64,000 bases of DNA from Streptomyces sp. NBC_01775 (lineage in GTDB: Bacteria > Actinomycetota > Actinomycetes > Streptomycetales > Streptomycetaceae). Below the pieces are notes generated by a model. The model worked only from the letters and a program-made list of their open reading frames with translations, searched no databases and was not told the DNA's origin. The first letter of the stretch is position 1. Every line of letters starts with the position of its first letter. Made by a program: the position numbers and the translations under genes. The stretch spans positions 8,308,001 through 8,372,000 of the forward strand of contig NZ_CP109104.1 in NCBI RefSeq assembly GCF_035917675.1, written 5' to 3'. Positions 54,556 through 62,026 of this stretch are shown here, piece by piece.

Positions 54556-56220
54556 ATGGGATCACTGCCCGACACCCGCACCACCACCACGACAAGCACA
54601 GGCACAGGCCGCATCCCCGGCGCCCCCGAACCATCACCGCTGCCCCTCAGTCTGAAGCCCGGTACCTCCTGGGACGAGGCGTGGCAGCGTTGCCGGAGCG
54701 TCGCTCCCGAGGCGTTCGCGGAGGACGGGCGCGTCCGTAACCTCTGGCGGGGCAGCTGGCACATGGACGGCGATCCGCTGCCCGCCACCAGCCCGCTCGA
54801 CGGTTCCCCGCTCGCGGGTCCGCCCCGGCTGGACGCCCCGGCCGCGCACCGCGCTGTCCGTGCCGCTCTCGACCAGCACCGCGACTGGCGCCACGTGCCG
54901 CTGGAAGAGCGCCGCTCCCGGGTGGCCGCCGTACTGGATTCGCTGGCGCAACATCGCACCGTGCTCGCGTTGTTGTTGGTGTGGGAGATCGGCAAGCCGT
55001 GGAAGCTGGCCCTGGCGGATGTGGACCGGGCGATCGACGGTGTGCGCTGGTATGCGGAGCACGCCGGGCCGATGCTGGAGGGGCGGGTGCCGCTGCCGGG
55101 CCCGGTCAGCAACATCGCGAGCTGGAACTATCCGATGAGTGTGCTGGTGCACGCGATGCTCGTGCAGGCGCTGGCGGGGAACGCGGTGATCGCCAAGACT
55201 CCCACCGACGGCGGTCTCGCCTGCCTGACCCTCGCGTGCGCGCTCGCCGTACGAGAAGATCTCCCGTTCACGTTGATCAGCGGAAGCGGCGGGGAGCTGT
55301 CCGAGGCGCTGGTGCGCTCCGAGCACGTCGGCTGTGTCTCGTTCGTGGGGGGCAGGGACGCGGGTGCCCGGGTGGCGACGGCGGTCGCCGACCTGGGCAA
55401 GCGGCACATTCTGGAGCAGGAGGGTCTCAACTGCTGGGGCGTGTGGGAGCACAGTGACTGGGCGGGTCTGACGCCGCTGATCCGTAAGTCCTTCGACTAC
55501 GCCAAGCAGCGCTGCACGGCCTACCCCCGTTTCGTGGTCCAGCGTGCCTTGTTTGCCGACTTCCTGGAGGCGTACCTTCCGGCGGTGCGCGCGGTGCGCT
55601 TCGGCCACCCGCTGGCGGTGGAAGCCCCCGGTGATCCGCTTCCGGAGCTGGATTTCGGTCCGCTGATCAACGCGGGCAAGGCCCGGGAGCTGGCGGGCCT
55701 GACGCGGGAGGCCATCGCCAAAGGCGCCGTTCCCCTGCACCGGGGCACGCTGGAGCGGGGCCGTTTCCTGCCCGGCCAGGACACCTCCGCCTACTTTCCG
55801 CCCACCACCCTCCTCAGCCCGCCCCCTTCCTCCCCGTTGCACCACGCGGAGCCCTTCGGCCCGGTCGACACCCTGGTCCTGGTCGATACGGAAGCGGAAC
55901 TGCTGGCGGCGATGAACGCCAGCAACGGCGCGCTGGTCGCGACGCTGTCCACCGACGACCAGAGCGTGTACGACCGTCTCGCTCCGCAGATCCGTGCCTT
56001 CAAGACCGGCCGCAACAAGCCGCGCTCGCGGGGCGACCGTGAGGAGCTGTTCGGCGGCTACGGCGCCTCCTGGCGCGGGGCCTTCGTCGGCGGCGACCTC
56101 CTCATCCGCGCCGTCACCCAAGGCCCGTCCGACGAACGCCTTCCCGGCAACTTCCCCCACTACCGCCTCCAGCCGGAAGTGCGGGCGAAACGGCCGGCTC
56201 CGGACCTGGCCACCCCGTAA
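54556..56220 (+). CDS. Aldehyde dehydrogenase family protein
   Basis: A 554-residue protein with a Thr/Pro-rich N-terminus (about 40 residues) and an aldehyde-dehydrogenase fold. NAD-binding landmarks: GPVSNIASWNYPMSVLVHAM, GNAVIAKTPTDGG, VSFVGGRDAG. The Glu lies in HILEQEGLN and the catalytic Cys is Cys320 in YAKQRCTAYPRFVVQ, the same relative position as the usual GQxC. Substrate unknown. The ATG at 54556 with GGAG upstream is preferred; an in-frame ATG at 54514 would add 14 residues. The stop is 27 bases before a tRNA-like element. Confidence 0.8.
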   Translation: MGSLPDTRTTTTTSTGTGRIPGAPEPSPLPLSLKPGTSWDEAWQRCRSVAPEAFAEDGRVRNLWRGSWHMDGDPLPATSPLDGSPLAGPPRLDAPAAHRAVRAALDQHRDWRHVPLEERRSRVAAVLDSLAQHRTVLALLLVWEIGKPWKLALADVDRAIDGVRWYAEHAGPMLEGRVPLPGPVSNIASWNYPMSVLVHAMLVQALAGNAVIAKTPTDGGLACLTLACALAVREDLPFTLISGSGGELSEALVRSEHVGCVSFVGGRDAGARVATAVADLGKRHILEQEGLNCWGVWEHSDWAGLTPLIRKSFDYAKQRCTAYPRFVVQRALFADFLEAYLPAVRAVRFGHPLAVEAPGDPLPELDFGPLINAGKARELAGLTREAIAKGAVPLHRGTLERGRFLPGQDTSAYFPPTTLLSPPPSSPLHHAEPFGPVDTLVLVDTEAELLAAMNASNGALVATLSTDDQSVYDRLAPQIRAFKTGRNKPRSRGDREELFGGYGASWRGAFVGGDLLIRAVTQGPSDERLPGNFPHYRLQPEVRAKRPAPDLATP

Positions 56221-56247
56221 CGTCGTCCGGGACGCGCCCGGTGCGAT

Positions 56248-56377
56248 GGCAGGGGCTACTTCTTGGAGTGACGACTCCTCGCGGGTTCGAATCCCGTCGC
56301 CTGTCCTTCCCGGACCGGTGTGGCCGAGCGGTCTATGGCGGAGAACACCTCAATCAGGTGTTCCAGTCGCCCTCGCC
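56248..56377 (+). ncRNA. Candidate circularly permuted tRNA-Ser(GCU)-like RNA
   Basis: The 3' half of a class II tRNA lies before its 5' half. 3' half: anticodon GCT (56255-56257), stem TTCTT (56260-56264), variable arm GGAG/CTCC (56265-56278), T arm GCGGG-TTCGAAT-CCCGT (56281-56297), acceptor CGCCTGTCC (56298-56306). After the five-base loop TTCCC comes the 5' half: acceptor GGACCGGTG (56312-56320), then U8, the D arm GCC/GGC with loop AGCGGTCTA (56321-56339), and GAGAA (56341-56345), which pairs with TTCTT. Acceptor strands pair 8 of 9. U33 is absent (5' half continues CA), so a functional tRNA is uncertain. Flanks GGCAGGGG and CCCTCGCC (56370) can pair 7 of 8. Confidence 0.55.
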
Positions 56378-56400
56378 GGCCTGATCTCGGGCACGTCGAG

Positions 56401-56441
56401 GCACGGGTGCGGCCCGCTCAAGGAACGGGCGGCACCCGTGC
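56401..56441. terminator. Terminator after the tRNA-like element
   Basis: GCACGGGTGC-G-GCCCG (56401-56416) pairs with CGGGC-G-GCACCCGTGC (56426-56441), 15 bp around one G-G mismatch, loop of nine bases. It ends plus-strand transcription from the aldehyde dehydrogenase/tRNA-like side and, in reverse, the TIR operon. Confidence 0.8.
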
Positions 56442-56446
56442 ATGTC

Positions 56447-57637
56447 TCACCAGCCGGCGTCTTCTTCGTCGTTCTCGTTGTCCTTCTCGTCGTCGTTCCC
56501 GTTGCCGGGCGCGTCGTCCGGAGCAGCGGGAAAGTCGAATCTGTCCAGGATCTCCTGCGCTGCCTCGGCCTCTCCCATGGCATGCAGCGCCTCGCCGAAG
56601 TTCCTCGCCAGGACGGCTGTTCGACCGTCCTCGCTCGGGACCCCCACGTGGGTGAGCAGATCGTTGAAGAGATCCGCCGCCGAGGGGGGAGGCGCCGGCT
56701 CGTCGTGTGCGGAGGCGGAAGTGGAAGCGGAAGTGGACGTGGAAGCGGTTGCGTGGCCGTTGTTCCCGGGCGCGCCGTCGAAGAAGCCGTTCCCGAAGTG
56801 GCCTGCCGGCACGGGCTCCGGCTCCGGATCCGGCTGGGGCACCGGGAAGGGCACCATGTGCTGGAAGCGCTCCGGTACGTCGTCGTTGTTCGCGGCGGAG
56901 GAGAGCTGGGCGAGTACGCCGATGTCGTCGACGGCGCGTTTGATCTGGTCCTCGTTCCGCGCCAGCCACCACACCACCGCGCTGCCGGTGTTCTTGAGGA
57001 CGTCCTCGCCCAGGTAGGCGCGCTTGTCGCACTCATGCTTGCGCTCGTGCTCCCACACGGCCTCTTCCTTGCGCACTGTGGAGAGCCTGGTGAGCCGCTG
57101 GGAGTCCGCCTCCGCCAGGGTCAGAGCGACGTTCTCCGCCATTACCTCGACCCGCCCTGTGGGGTCGGAGAGCATGGTGCCCAGCGCGCCGTTCAACTGG
57201 TGCTGAGCGAGGGAGCTCCGGTGCGGCGGCAGCTTCTTCGTCAGTGCTTCAGCGCGTTCCAGGACCGCGCTGACGGCGAGCCCCGCGGGGCTGACAACCG
57301 GCGCGTGCGAGGGCGCGGGCAGCGGGCACCAGCGGACCGTCGCGGAGAAGAGGAAGTCGTAGTCCGGCAGTGAGCTGGCCACCGCGACCTCCTGAACGTC
57401 CTGCGCACGCCTCTCCGGCGGGGGGATGGGCAGATCGGGCTCCGGCGCGTACTCCCGGGCGAACGGGTCCGGACGCGGGGCGAGTGCCTTCCCCAGGAGC
57501 CAGGCGGCGCCGGCCAAAGCCGCCAGGGACGCGGGCCAGATCCACAGGGGCCACCGCTGCACCAGGCTGAGAATTCCCAGTACCAGCCCGGAGATGACGG
57601 CGAGAAAGACCGTTACGGTCCTGCGCCCGGAACTCAT
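56447..57637 (-). CDS. Two-helix membrane protein of the TIR operon, unknown family
   Basis: A 396-residue protein with two N-terminal hydrophobic helices (about 8-25 TVFLAVISGLVLGILSLV and 31-49 LWIWPASLAALAGAAWLLG), so the bulk of about 345 residues is on the same side as the N-terminus. The middle is helical with an Arg/Lys-rich patch around ERKHECDKRAYLG. A Thr/Ser/Ala stretch follows, and the C-terminus is very acidic (GNDDEKDNENDEEDAGW). I do not recognise the fold. It is last in the operon and overlaps the NTPase stop by four bases. A membrane-damaging or anchoring role is inferred only from context. Confidence 0.7.
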   Translation of the reverse strand: MSSGRRTVTVFLAVISGLVLGILSLVQRWPLWIWPASLAALAGAAWLLGKALAPRPDPFAREYAPEPDLPIPPPERRAQDVQEVAVASSLPDYDFLFSATVRWCPLPAPSHAPVVSPAGLAVSAVLERAEALTKKLPPHRSSLAQHQLNGALGTMLSDPTGRVEVMAENVALTLAEADSQRLTRLSTVRKEEAVWEHERKHECDKRAYLGEDVLKNTGSAVVWWLARNEDQIKRAVDDIGVLAQLSSAANNDDVPERFQHMVPFPVPQPDPEPEPVPAGHFGNGFFDGAPGNNGHATASTSTSASTSASAHDEPAPPPSAADLFNDLLTHVGVPSEDGRTAVLARNFGEALHAMGEAEAAQEILDRFDFPAAPDDAPGNGNDDEKDNENDEEDAGW

Positions 57638-59610
57638 GACGGCTCCTCCTTGGTGGAAGTCAGGGGGGTGATTCCGAGGGACACCGCGCAACGCGCCCAG
57701 AAGCGGTCGGCGAGCCCGTGTCCGCCCGGGGTGACGGACGACCAGTCGCGCACGTACGGATAGAGCCGGCCGAGGGTGGGGCCGTATCGCGCGCACGAGT
57801 CGACGAGGACGTTCAGCAGGCTCTCTCCGACGGGCGTCTCGCGGGCGGCCTGGGCGAGCCACAGGTCCAGGGGCTCGCTCCACTCCTCCTCCGGCAGCCG
57901 CTGGAGTGCCTCACACCAGCCGGTCACCAGGCCCCTCCGGACCCCGGCGTCCGCGAGGAGGCCCAGCGAGTGCCCGGAAGGTCCGACCGTCCGGCTTGAA
58001 GCGCAGAGCCCCAGAAACACGCGGGAGTCGGCCGCTCCAGGGGTGTGCGACCCGTGGGTGAGTTTCGAGAGCAGACGGCGGTGGAGGCGGTCGTCCCGGC
58101 CGGCGAGGCGCAGCAGTTCCTTCCGCGCGTCCTCCGCGACCACTCCCCCTTGGCGCCGTGCGAGATGCAGGAGCCGGGTCAGCGCCTGGTCGGGGTGGTC
58201 GACGGCCATCACCTGGGCGCACGCGCCCACGAGGAGATGAGCGAGCGGGGGCGCCAGACCGGGAGTGGTGGACCAGTCGTAGATCCGGCGCCGGAAGTGG
58301 CCACCGTGTCTCTTGTCGGCCACTCCCCGACTGAGCGCGCGAGCGGCGACCGACATCCGCTGCCTCTTCCGCCACGAGCCGGACCACCCTTCGATCAGCG
58401 TGATCAGGTGTCCGGGCGTTCCGATCCGCAGGCACTGCTCGGCGTAGCGGTCCACGAAGGCGTACTGGTCCGCGCTGTCGAGCAGGTGTATGGAGACGGT
58501 TTCCCCGACCCATGCGGGGAGCTTCTCGCGCAGCTCGGGGTAGTTGTCCCAGAAGTAGTCGCGCACGGCGGGGGCGTAGCCCGGCGCGAACGTCACCCGC
58601 CCGTCCGGCCCGACGTCGACCCCGCACGCCTGGAGGCGCTGGGTCAGTGCGGTGCGGTGCAGCAGGGGCTCCTCGTCCGGCGGGTGATCCAGGGCGGCCA
58701 GCATCCTTTCGGCGGCGTTGTTGACGACGTCTGCCCGTGCCCTGTGCAGCAGGGCCGCGGTAAGGAGCAGCGCCAGCTCCCGCCGGTCCGGCAGCTTGTT
58801 GATGGTCGAGGTGACCTGCGGGCTCTTCGGTGCCAGTGCTTCCAGCGCTCTGTCGCGCCACTTGGCGAAGATTGCTGAGCTTCCGCGCTCCCGTTCACGG
58901 AACACTTCGGTCGCCAGCGCGGCGATGGCGGCCGGGGTGGCACGTCGCAGATGTTCCGTCAGGAGCGTGTTCCGCAGCTCCGCTTCAGCGGGTTCGATCT
59001 GGACGGCGAGCAGATGCTTCCGGAGCACCTGGAGGGGATCCGGCCGATCCAGCGGGACGGTGAACGTGTCGAGCTGCGGTGGCACAAGGTGGCGGTGCTC
59101 GGACGACAGCGCCACGGTTAAGAACGCCCGCCTGTCCAGTACGGTCGCCCGGAACGAGGGCAGGTCCTCCAGCAGCCTGCGGGAGCTCTCCTCCTCCGTC
59201 TCGGTCAGATCGAGCAGCAGCCGGTCCTCCGCCTCCACCTGCTCCGGGTCCAGTGGGCGCTCGTCGTGGTCCTCGGACTTGTCGTCGAGCTGCTGCATAC
59301 GACCGTGGTCGCGCCGCAGCTCCCACAGCAGCTTGGCGGCGGCGCTGTATCTGCCGGTCCCCGGTTTCCCCACGAGCAGCACTGTGCGGCTCTCACTCAG
59401 GACGGCGCGGGCCCGGCCCAGGCCACCGGGGGCGACGAAGCGCCGTTCGAGACGGAGCAGTTCGTCGGGCGCGATGGCGCGGGAGGGTCTCCTGCGCGCG
59501 AACGCGGAAGGATCGAGCAGCGTGGTCAGGCTGAAGTTGTACTGATCGCCGTCGCCGCTGTGGACCTGCGATGCCGGGGTGTCGATGCGGGTGCGCGAGC
59601 TCTCGCTCAC
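57634..59610 (-). CDS. P-loop NTPase-like receptor candidate with N-terminal VHSGDGDQ motif
   Basis: A 658-residue protein. Residues 16-26 (VHSGDGDQYNF) match a motif near the C-terminus of the adjacent TIR protein. A P-loop domain follows: GKPGTGRYS at 81-89, where the usual Lys-Ser/Thr of Walker A is Arg-Tyr, then a Walker B-like LLLDLTE (131-137) and a sensor-like strand AFLTVALSSEHR. From about residue 270 it is helical without obvious repeats. Leu164 is encoded by the rare TTA codon, so translation should depend on bldA tRNA. It overlaps its neighbours by four bases on both sides. Confidence 0.72.
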   Translation of the reverse strand: MSESSRTRIDTPASQVHSGDGDQYNFSLTTLLDPSAFARRRPSRAIAPDELLRLERRFVAPGGLGRARAVLSESRTVLLVGKPGTGRYSAAAKLLWELRRDHGRMQQLDDKSEDHDERPLDPEQVEAEDRLLLDLTETEEESSRRLLEDLPSFRATVLDRRAFLTVALSSEHRHLVPPQLDTFTVPLDRPDPLQVLRKHLLAVQIEPAEAELRNTLLTEHLRRATPAAIAALATEVFRERERGSSAIFAKWRDRALEALAPKSPQVTSTINKLPDRRELALLLTAALLHRARADVVNNAAERMLAALDHPPDEEPLLHRTALTQRLQACGVDVGPDGRVTFAPGYAPAVRDYFWDNYPELREKLPAWVGETVSIHLLDSADQYAFVDRYAEQCLRIGTPGHLITLIEGWSGSWRKRQRMSVAARALSRGVADKRHGGHFRRRIYDWSTTPGLAPPLAHLLVGACAQVMAVDHPDQALTRLLHLARRQGGVVAEDARKELLRLAGRDDRLHRRLLSKLTHGSHTPGAADSRVFLGLCASSRTVGPSGHSLGLLADAGVRRGLVTGWCEALQRLPEEEWSEPLDLWLAQAARETPVGESLLNVLVDSCARYGPTLGRLYPYVRDWSSVTPGGHGLADRFWARCAVSLGITPLTSTKEEPS

Positions 59611-60413
59611 CGCTGATCGTCCTCCTCCGCCCGCTGCCGCTCGGCCGGCCCGGCGCTGTTGGAGTTCTGGTGCATCCCGCCGTGGTTGGTTCCGGCCACG
59701 TAGTTGCCGTGGTTGCTTCCCGCCACATAGTTCGTGTGCTCGCCGGTGAAGTGGTTGGCGTGCGAGGTGTAGTGCTGGTCGCCCTGGCCGGAGTGCACGG
59801 GGCCCTGCGGGTTGGAGATCAGGGAGCCGATGCCTCCACTGACGTCTCTGGCCTGCACGGTGGGGTTGCCGTGCCCGCCCTCGGTGCTGTTGCGTATGCC
59901 GTCCCGCCCGGCTGTCGCGTCTCCCGGTGCGGGCCTCGCACCGGGCGGTACGAGTTGGTCCAGGTCCCGGCAGAGCGTGGGGATGTCGCTCTCCTTCGTA
60001 CGCGGGTTGAACTGGCGGAACTGGAGCTCGGCCAGGTCGCCCAGGGGATCCGGCAGTTCACCCCGGAGCAGGGGAGCGGTGCGGGGAGCCACGAGGACGG
60101 GAACGAGATGCGCGCCACGCCGCAGCACTTCCACAATCTCGCGCCGCGTCCAGTCGTCCTCGTTCTCCAGACGGCGCCGCCCGCGCGCGTCCCGGGCCTC
60201 CAGCCACCTGTCACCGATGACGGCGATCAGTACGGAGCAGCGGCCCACCGCGGTGGCGAGGCGCTCGGGGTACCGTTCCCCGGCCTTGATGGAACCGTGG
60301 TCCCAGAAGACCCGCCCGGCCCCGAAATGGGCCGCGAGGCCCTCGGCGATGAGCGCCGCGGAGCCTGCTTCGTCGCTGGTGCGGTAGTTGATGAAGATAT
60401 CGGCGTCGGACAC
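59607..60413 (-). CDS. TIR-domain protein with prion-like C-terminal tail
   Basis: A 268-residue protein. Residues 3-140 are a bacterial TIR domain (DIFINYRTSDEAG, FWDHGSIKAGERYPERL, VLIAVIGDRWL, then DDWTRREIVEVL). Glu92 in the last segment sits at the position of the NADase catalytic Glu. Residues 160-255 are Gly/Asn/His rich with VHSGQGDQ (206-213) and the imperfect repeats NYVAGSNHG / NYVAGTNHG. TIR domains of this kind often cleave NAD+ in anti-phage defence. The GTG start lies 45 bases after the HTH/TPR gene, and the stop overlaps the NTPase start. Confidence 0.83.
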   Translation of the reverse strand: MSDADIFINYRTSDEAGSAALIAEGLAAHFGAGRVFWDHGSIKAGERYPERLATAVGRCSVLIAVIGDRWLEARDARGRRRLENEDDWTRREIVEVLRRGAHLVPVLVAPRTAPLLRGELPDPLGDLAELQFRQFNPRTKESDIPTLCRDLDQLVPPGARPAPGDATAGRDGIRNSTEGGHGNPTVQARDVSGGIGSLISNPQGPVHSGQGDQHYTSHANHFTGEHTNYVAGSNHGNYVAGTNHGGMHQNSNSAGPAERQRAEEDDQR

Positions 60414-60458
60414 GGCAGTTGTTCCCTCTCTGTTTGTCGCGATGACTGATCAAGGGGG

Positions 60459-61760
60459 TCAGGACGGCACTGTGTGGAGCGAGTTGGCGAGACGGTGCTG
60501 CAACTCGCGCACCTGGGGGTGCGCCGGGTGGCGGCTCAGGGTGCGCAGGAGCCGTCGCAGATCGGCGCGGACGGTGGCTGATCCGACCGTGTTCACCTTG
60601 TCGAGCAGGCGTTCCGTGAGCCCGCAGGCGTGGTCCACCTCGCCGGCCTGAGCGTGTGCCAATGCCCGGCGCAGGCCGTACCGGGCCTGGTTCCGTACGG
60701 CGTGGGCGGGGATCCGTTCCACCTCCCTGTCCAGCAGTTCGGCCGCGCGCTGTGGCTGTCCCAGGTCGTGCAGACACCAGCCGGTGATCATGGAAACGGG
60801 GTCGTTCAGAGCCGAGCCGATCAATGGGGCGTCCGGCTCGTCGGCGGCACGTTCCAGCAGTTCGCGGGCCCGGTCCAGAGCGGCCGTGCAGGCATCGCGG
60901 TCACCCGCCAGGGCGTGCCCCTGGGCTTCCTGCTGTGCGGCCAGCCCGGCGATCCTCGGGGGCGGTTGCGCCGCTTGCGCCTGCCGCGCGAGTTCCACGG
61001 TCCGTACGTGGTCGTCGCGGTAGAACGTCACCAACGCCCGCCGTACCAACGCGTAGGCGGCCAGGTCGCGGTCGCCGCCGGCTTCCGCCAGCTCCACGGC
61101 CCGGTCGGTCCACCACAGTGCCCCGCGTTCGTCGCCCGTCTCCTGTACGAGCCACCCGATGTATTCCGCGTAGCGGGAGGCGAGCTTGAGCAACTCCCCG
61201 CGGGTGTGTGCTCCGGCATCGCGTGCGAGGTCGCGGACGGAGTGCGTCTGGGCGATGAGAGTCGGCAGGAGCAGCCCGGGGTCGGTGGACTGGCCCAGGT
61301 GGCGGAGGTGGTCGAAGAGGGAACGGGAGCTGTCGATGAGCCGGGTGCCGTCCGCGTACGCCGTGGGGGAGCCGAGACCCAGGCTCACCACGGACGCGGC
61401 GCCCGCTGCCACCAGATGTCTGCGGCCTATGGATTGGAACGAGCTGGGTCCGTCCGCTGACAGACGCATGAGCCACACCTCGCCTTCGTCGGTGGTGCCG
61501 GGGATGTCGTCCAGGGGCTGTGCGGTGACCGGGGGCGGGACCAGGGCGGCGAGGGTGCCGTCGGCGCCCAGGGCCGTGTCGCAGAGGCGGGCCAGTTCCG
61601 GGGTGGGGGGCTTGAGGCCGCGTTCGACCTTGCTGAGCTGGCTCTTGCTGTAGTGCACCCGCGCGCTCAGACGGGTGAGGCTCATCTCCGCTTCGGTGCG
61701 CAGCCGTCGAAGCTCCGGGCCGAACCGGCGCCGCTGCTCAAGCACTTCGTTCTCCTTCAC
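60459..61760 (-). CDS. HTH/TPR-type transcriptional regulator
   Basis: A 433-residue protein: an N-terminal XRE-like helix-turn-helix (about 8-66, FGPELRRLRTEAEMSLTRLSARVHYSKSQLSKVERG), a middle segment with IGRRHLVAAGAASVVSLGLGS, and a long helical TPR-like C-terminus (from about 150). This architecture is common among streptomycete regulators of unknown signal. The GTG at 61760 with GGAG upstream was chosen; an open frame further upstream runs through tandem repeats and is probably not coding. It lies 45 bases before the TIR gene and may control it. Confidence 0.8.
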   Translation of the reverse strand: MKENEVLEQRRRFGPELRRLRTEAEMSLTRLSARVHYSKSQLSKVERGLKPPTPELARLCDTALGADGTLAALVPPPVTAQPLDDIPGTTDEGEVWLMRLSADGPSSFQSIGRRHLVAAGAASVVSLGLGSPTAYADGTRLIDSSRSLFDHLRHLGQSTDPGLLLPTLIAQTHSVRDLARDAGAHTRGELLKLASRYAEYIGWLVQETGDERGALWWTDRAVELAEAGGDRDLAAYALVRRALVTFYRDDHVRTVELARQAQAAQPPPRIAGLAAQQEAQGHALAGDRDACTAALDRARELLERAADEPDAPLIGSALNDPVSMITGWCLHDLGQPQRAAELLDREVERIPAHAVRNQARYGLRRALAHAQAGEVDHACGLTERLLDKVNTVGSATVRADLRRLLRTLSRHPAHPQVRELQHRLANSLHTVPS

Positions 61761-61854
61761 TCTCGCTCCGGGCAGCGGCCGGGCACCGGGAATCAGCGTC
61801 GGGCAGCCCGCCCGGACCAACAAGGCGAGTGGGGGTGTTTCCCGTTTCCTCTTC

Positions 61855-61950
61855 GCAGGCAACGGGCCTGCCTTTGCAGGCAACAGGCCCCTCTTCGCAG
61901 GCAACAGGCCCCCCTTGCAGGCAACAGGCCCCCCTTGCAGGCAACAGGAA
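61855..61950. repeat. Tandem repeat, five units of 20-21 bp
   Basis: Units begin at 61855, 61876, 61897, 61917 and 61937 with the consensus GCAGGCAACAGGCCCCCCTT; the last is truncated after GCAGGCAACAGGAAGG. Units 3 and 4 are identical. The array lies between the divergent HTH/TPR and tetR genes, 95 bases upstream of the former. It has no spacers. It could be a multi-site operator or a slippage product. Confidence 0.85.
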
Positions 61951-61990
61951 GGGCCGCCCCGCGTCGAGACGGCCTCGGGCGGATACGCCA

Positions 61991-62020
61991 TTGACGGAGT
62001 GAGTACTCACTCCGTATTCT
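61991..62020 (+). promoter_or_regulatory. tetR promoter with palindromic operator in the spacer; leaderless transcript
   Basis: A -35 TTGACG (61991-61996) and -10 TATTCT (62015-62020) are 18 bases apart. A perfect 22-bp palindrome, ACGGAGTGAGT with ACTCACTCCGT (61994-62015), fills the spacer. The ATG of tetR is at 62027, seven bases after the -10, so transcription would start at or beside the start codon, giving a leaderless mRNA. Confidence 0.8.
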
Positions 62021-62026
62021 CGTCGT

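Noticed and set aside
56255..56306. Phage or ICE attachment-site duplication of a tRNA 3' end
   Set aside because: Possible in principle, but no integrase is near and the following 5' half pairs specifically with this 3' half, which chance att remnants would not explain.
56220..56446. Group I intron linking the permuted tRNA halves
   Set aside because: Only about 100 bases lie outside the tRNA-like halves; no P3-P7 core pairing or recognisable intron elements were found.
61855..61950. CRISPR array
   Set aside because: Units are contiguous 20-21 bp repeats with no spacers and no cas genes nearby.
61761..61991. N-terminal extension of the HTH/TPR regulator through the tandem repeats (LLPAK repeats)
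   Set aside because: The extension has no ribosome site, repeats only because the DNA repeats, and the GTG at 61760 has a good Shine-Dalgarno.
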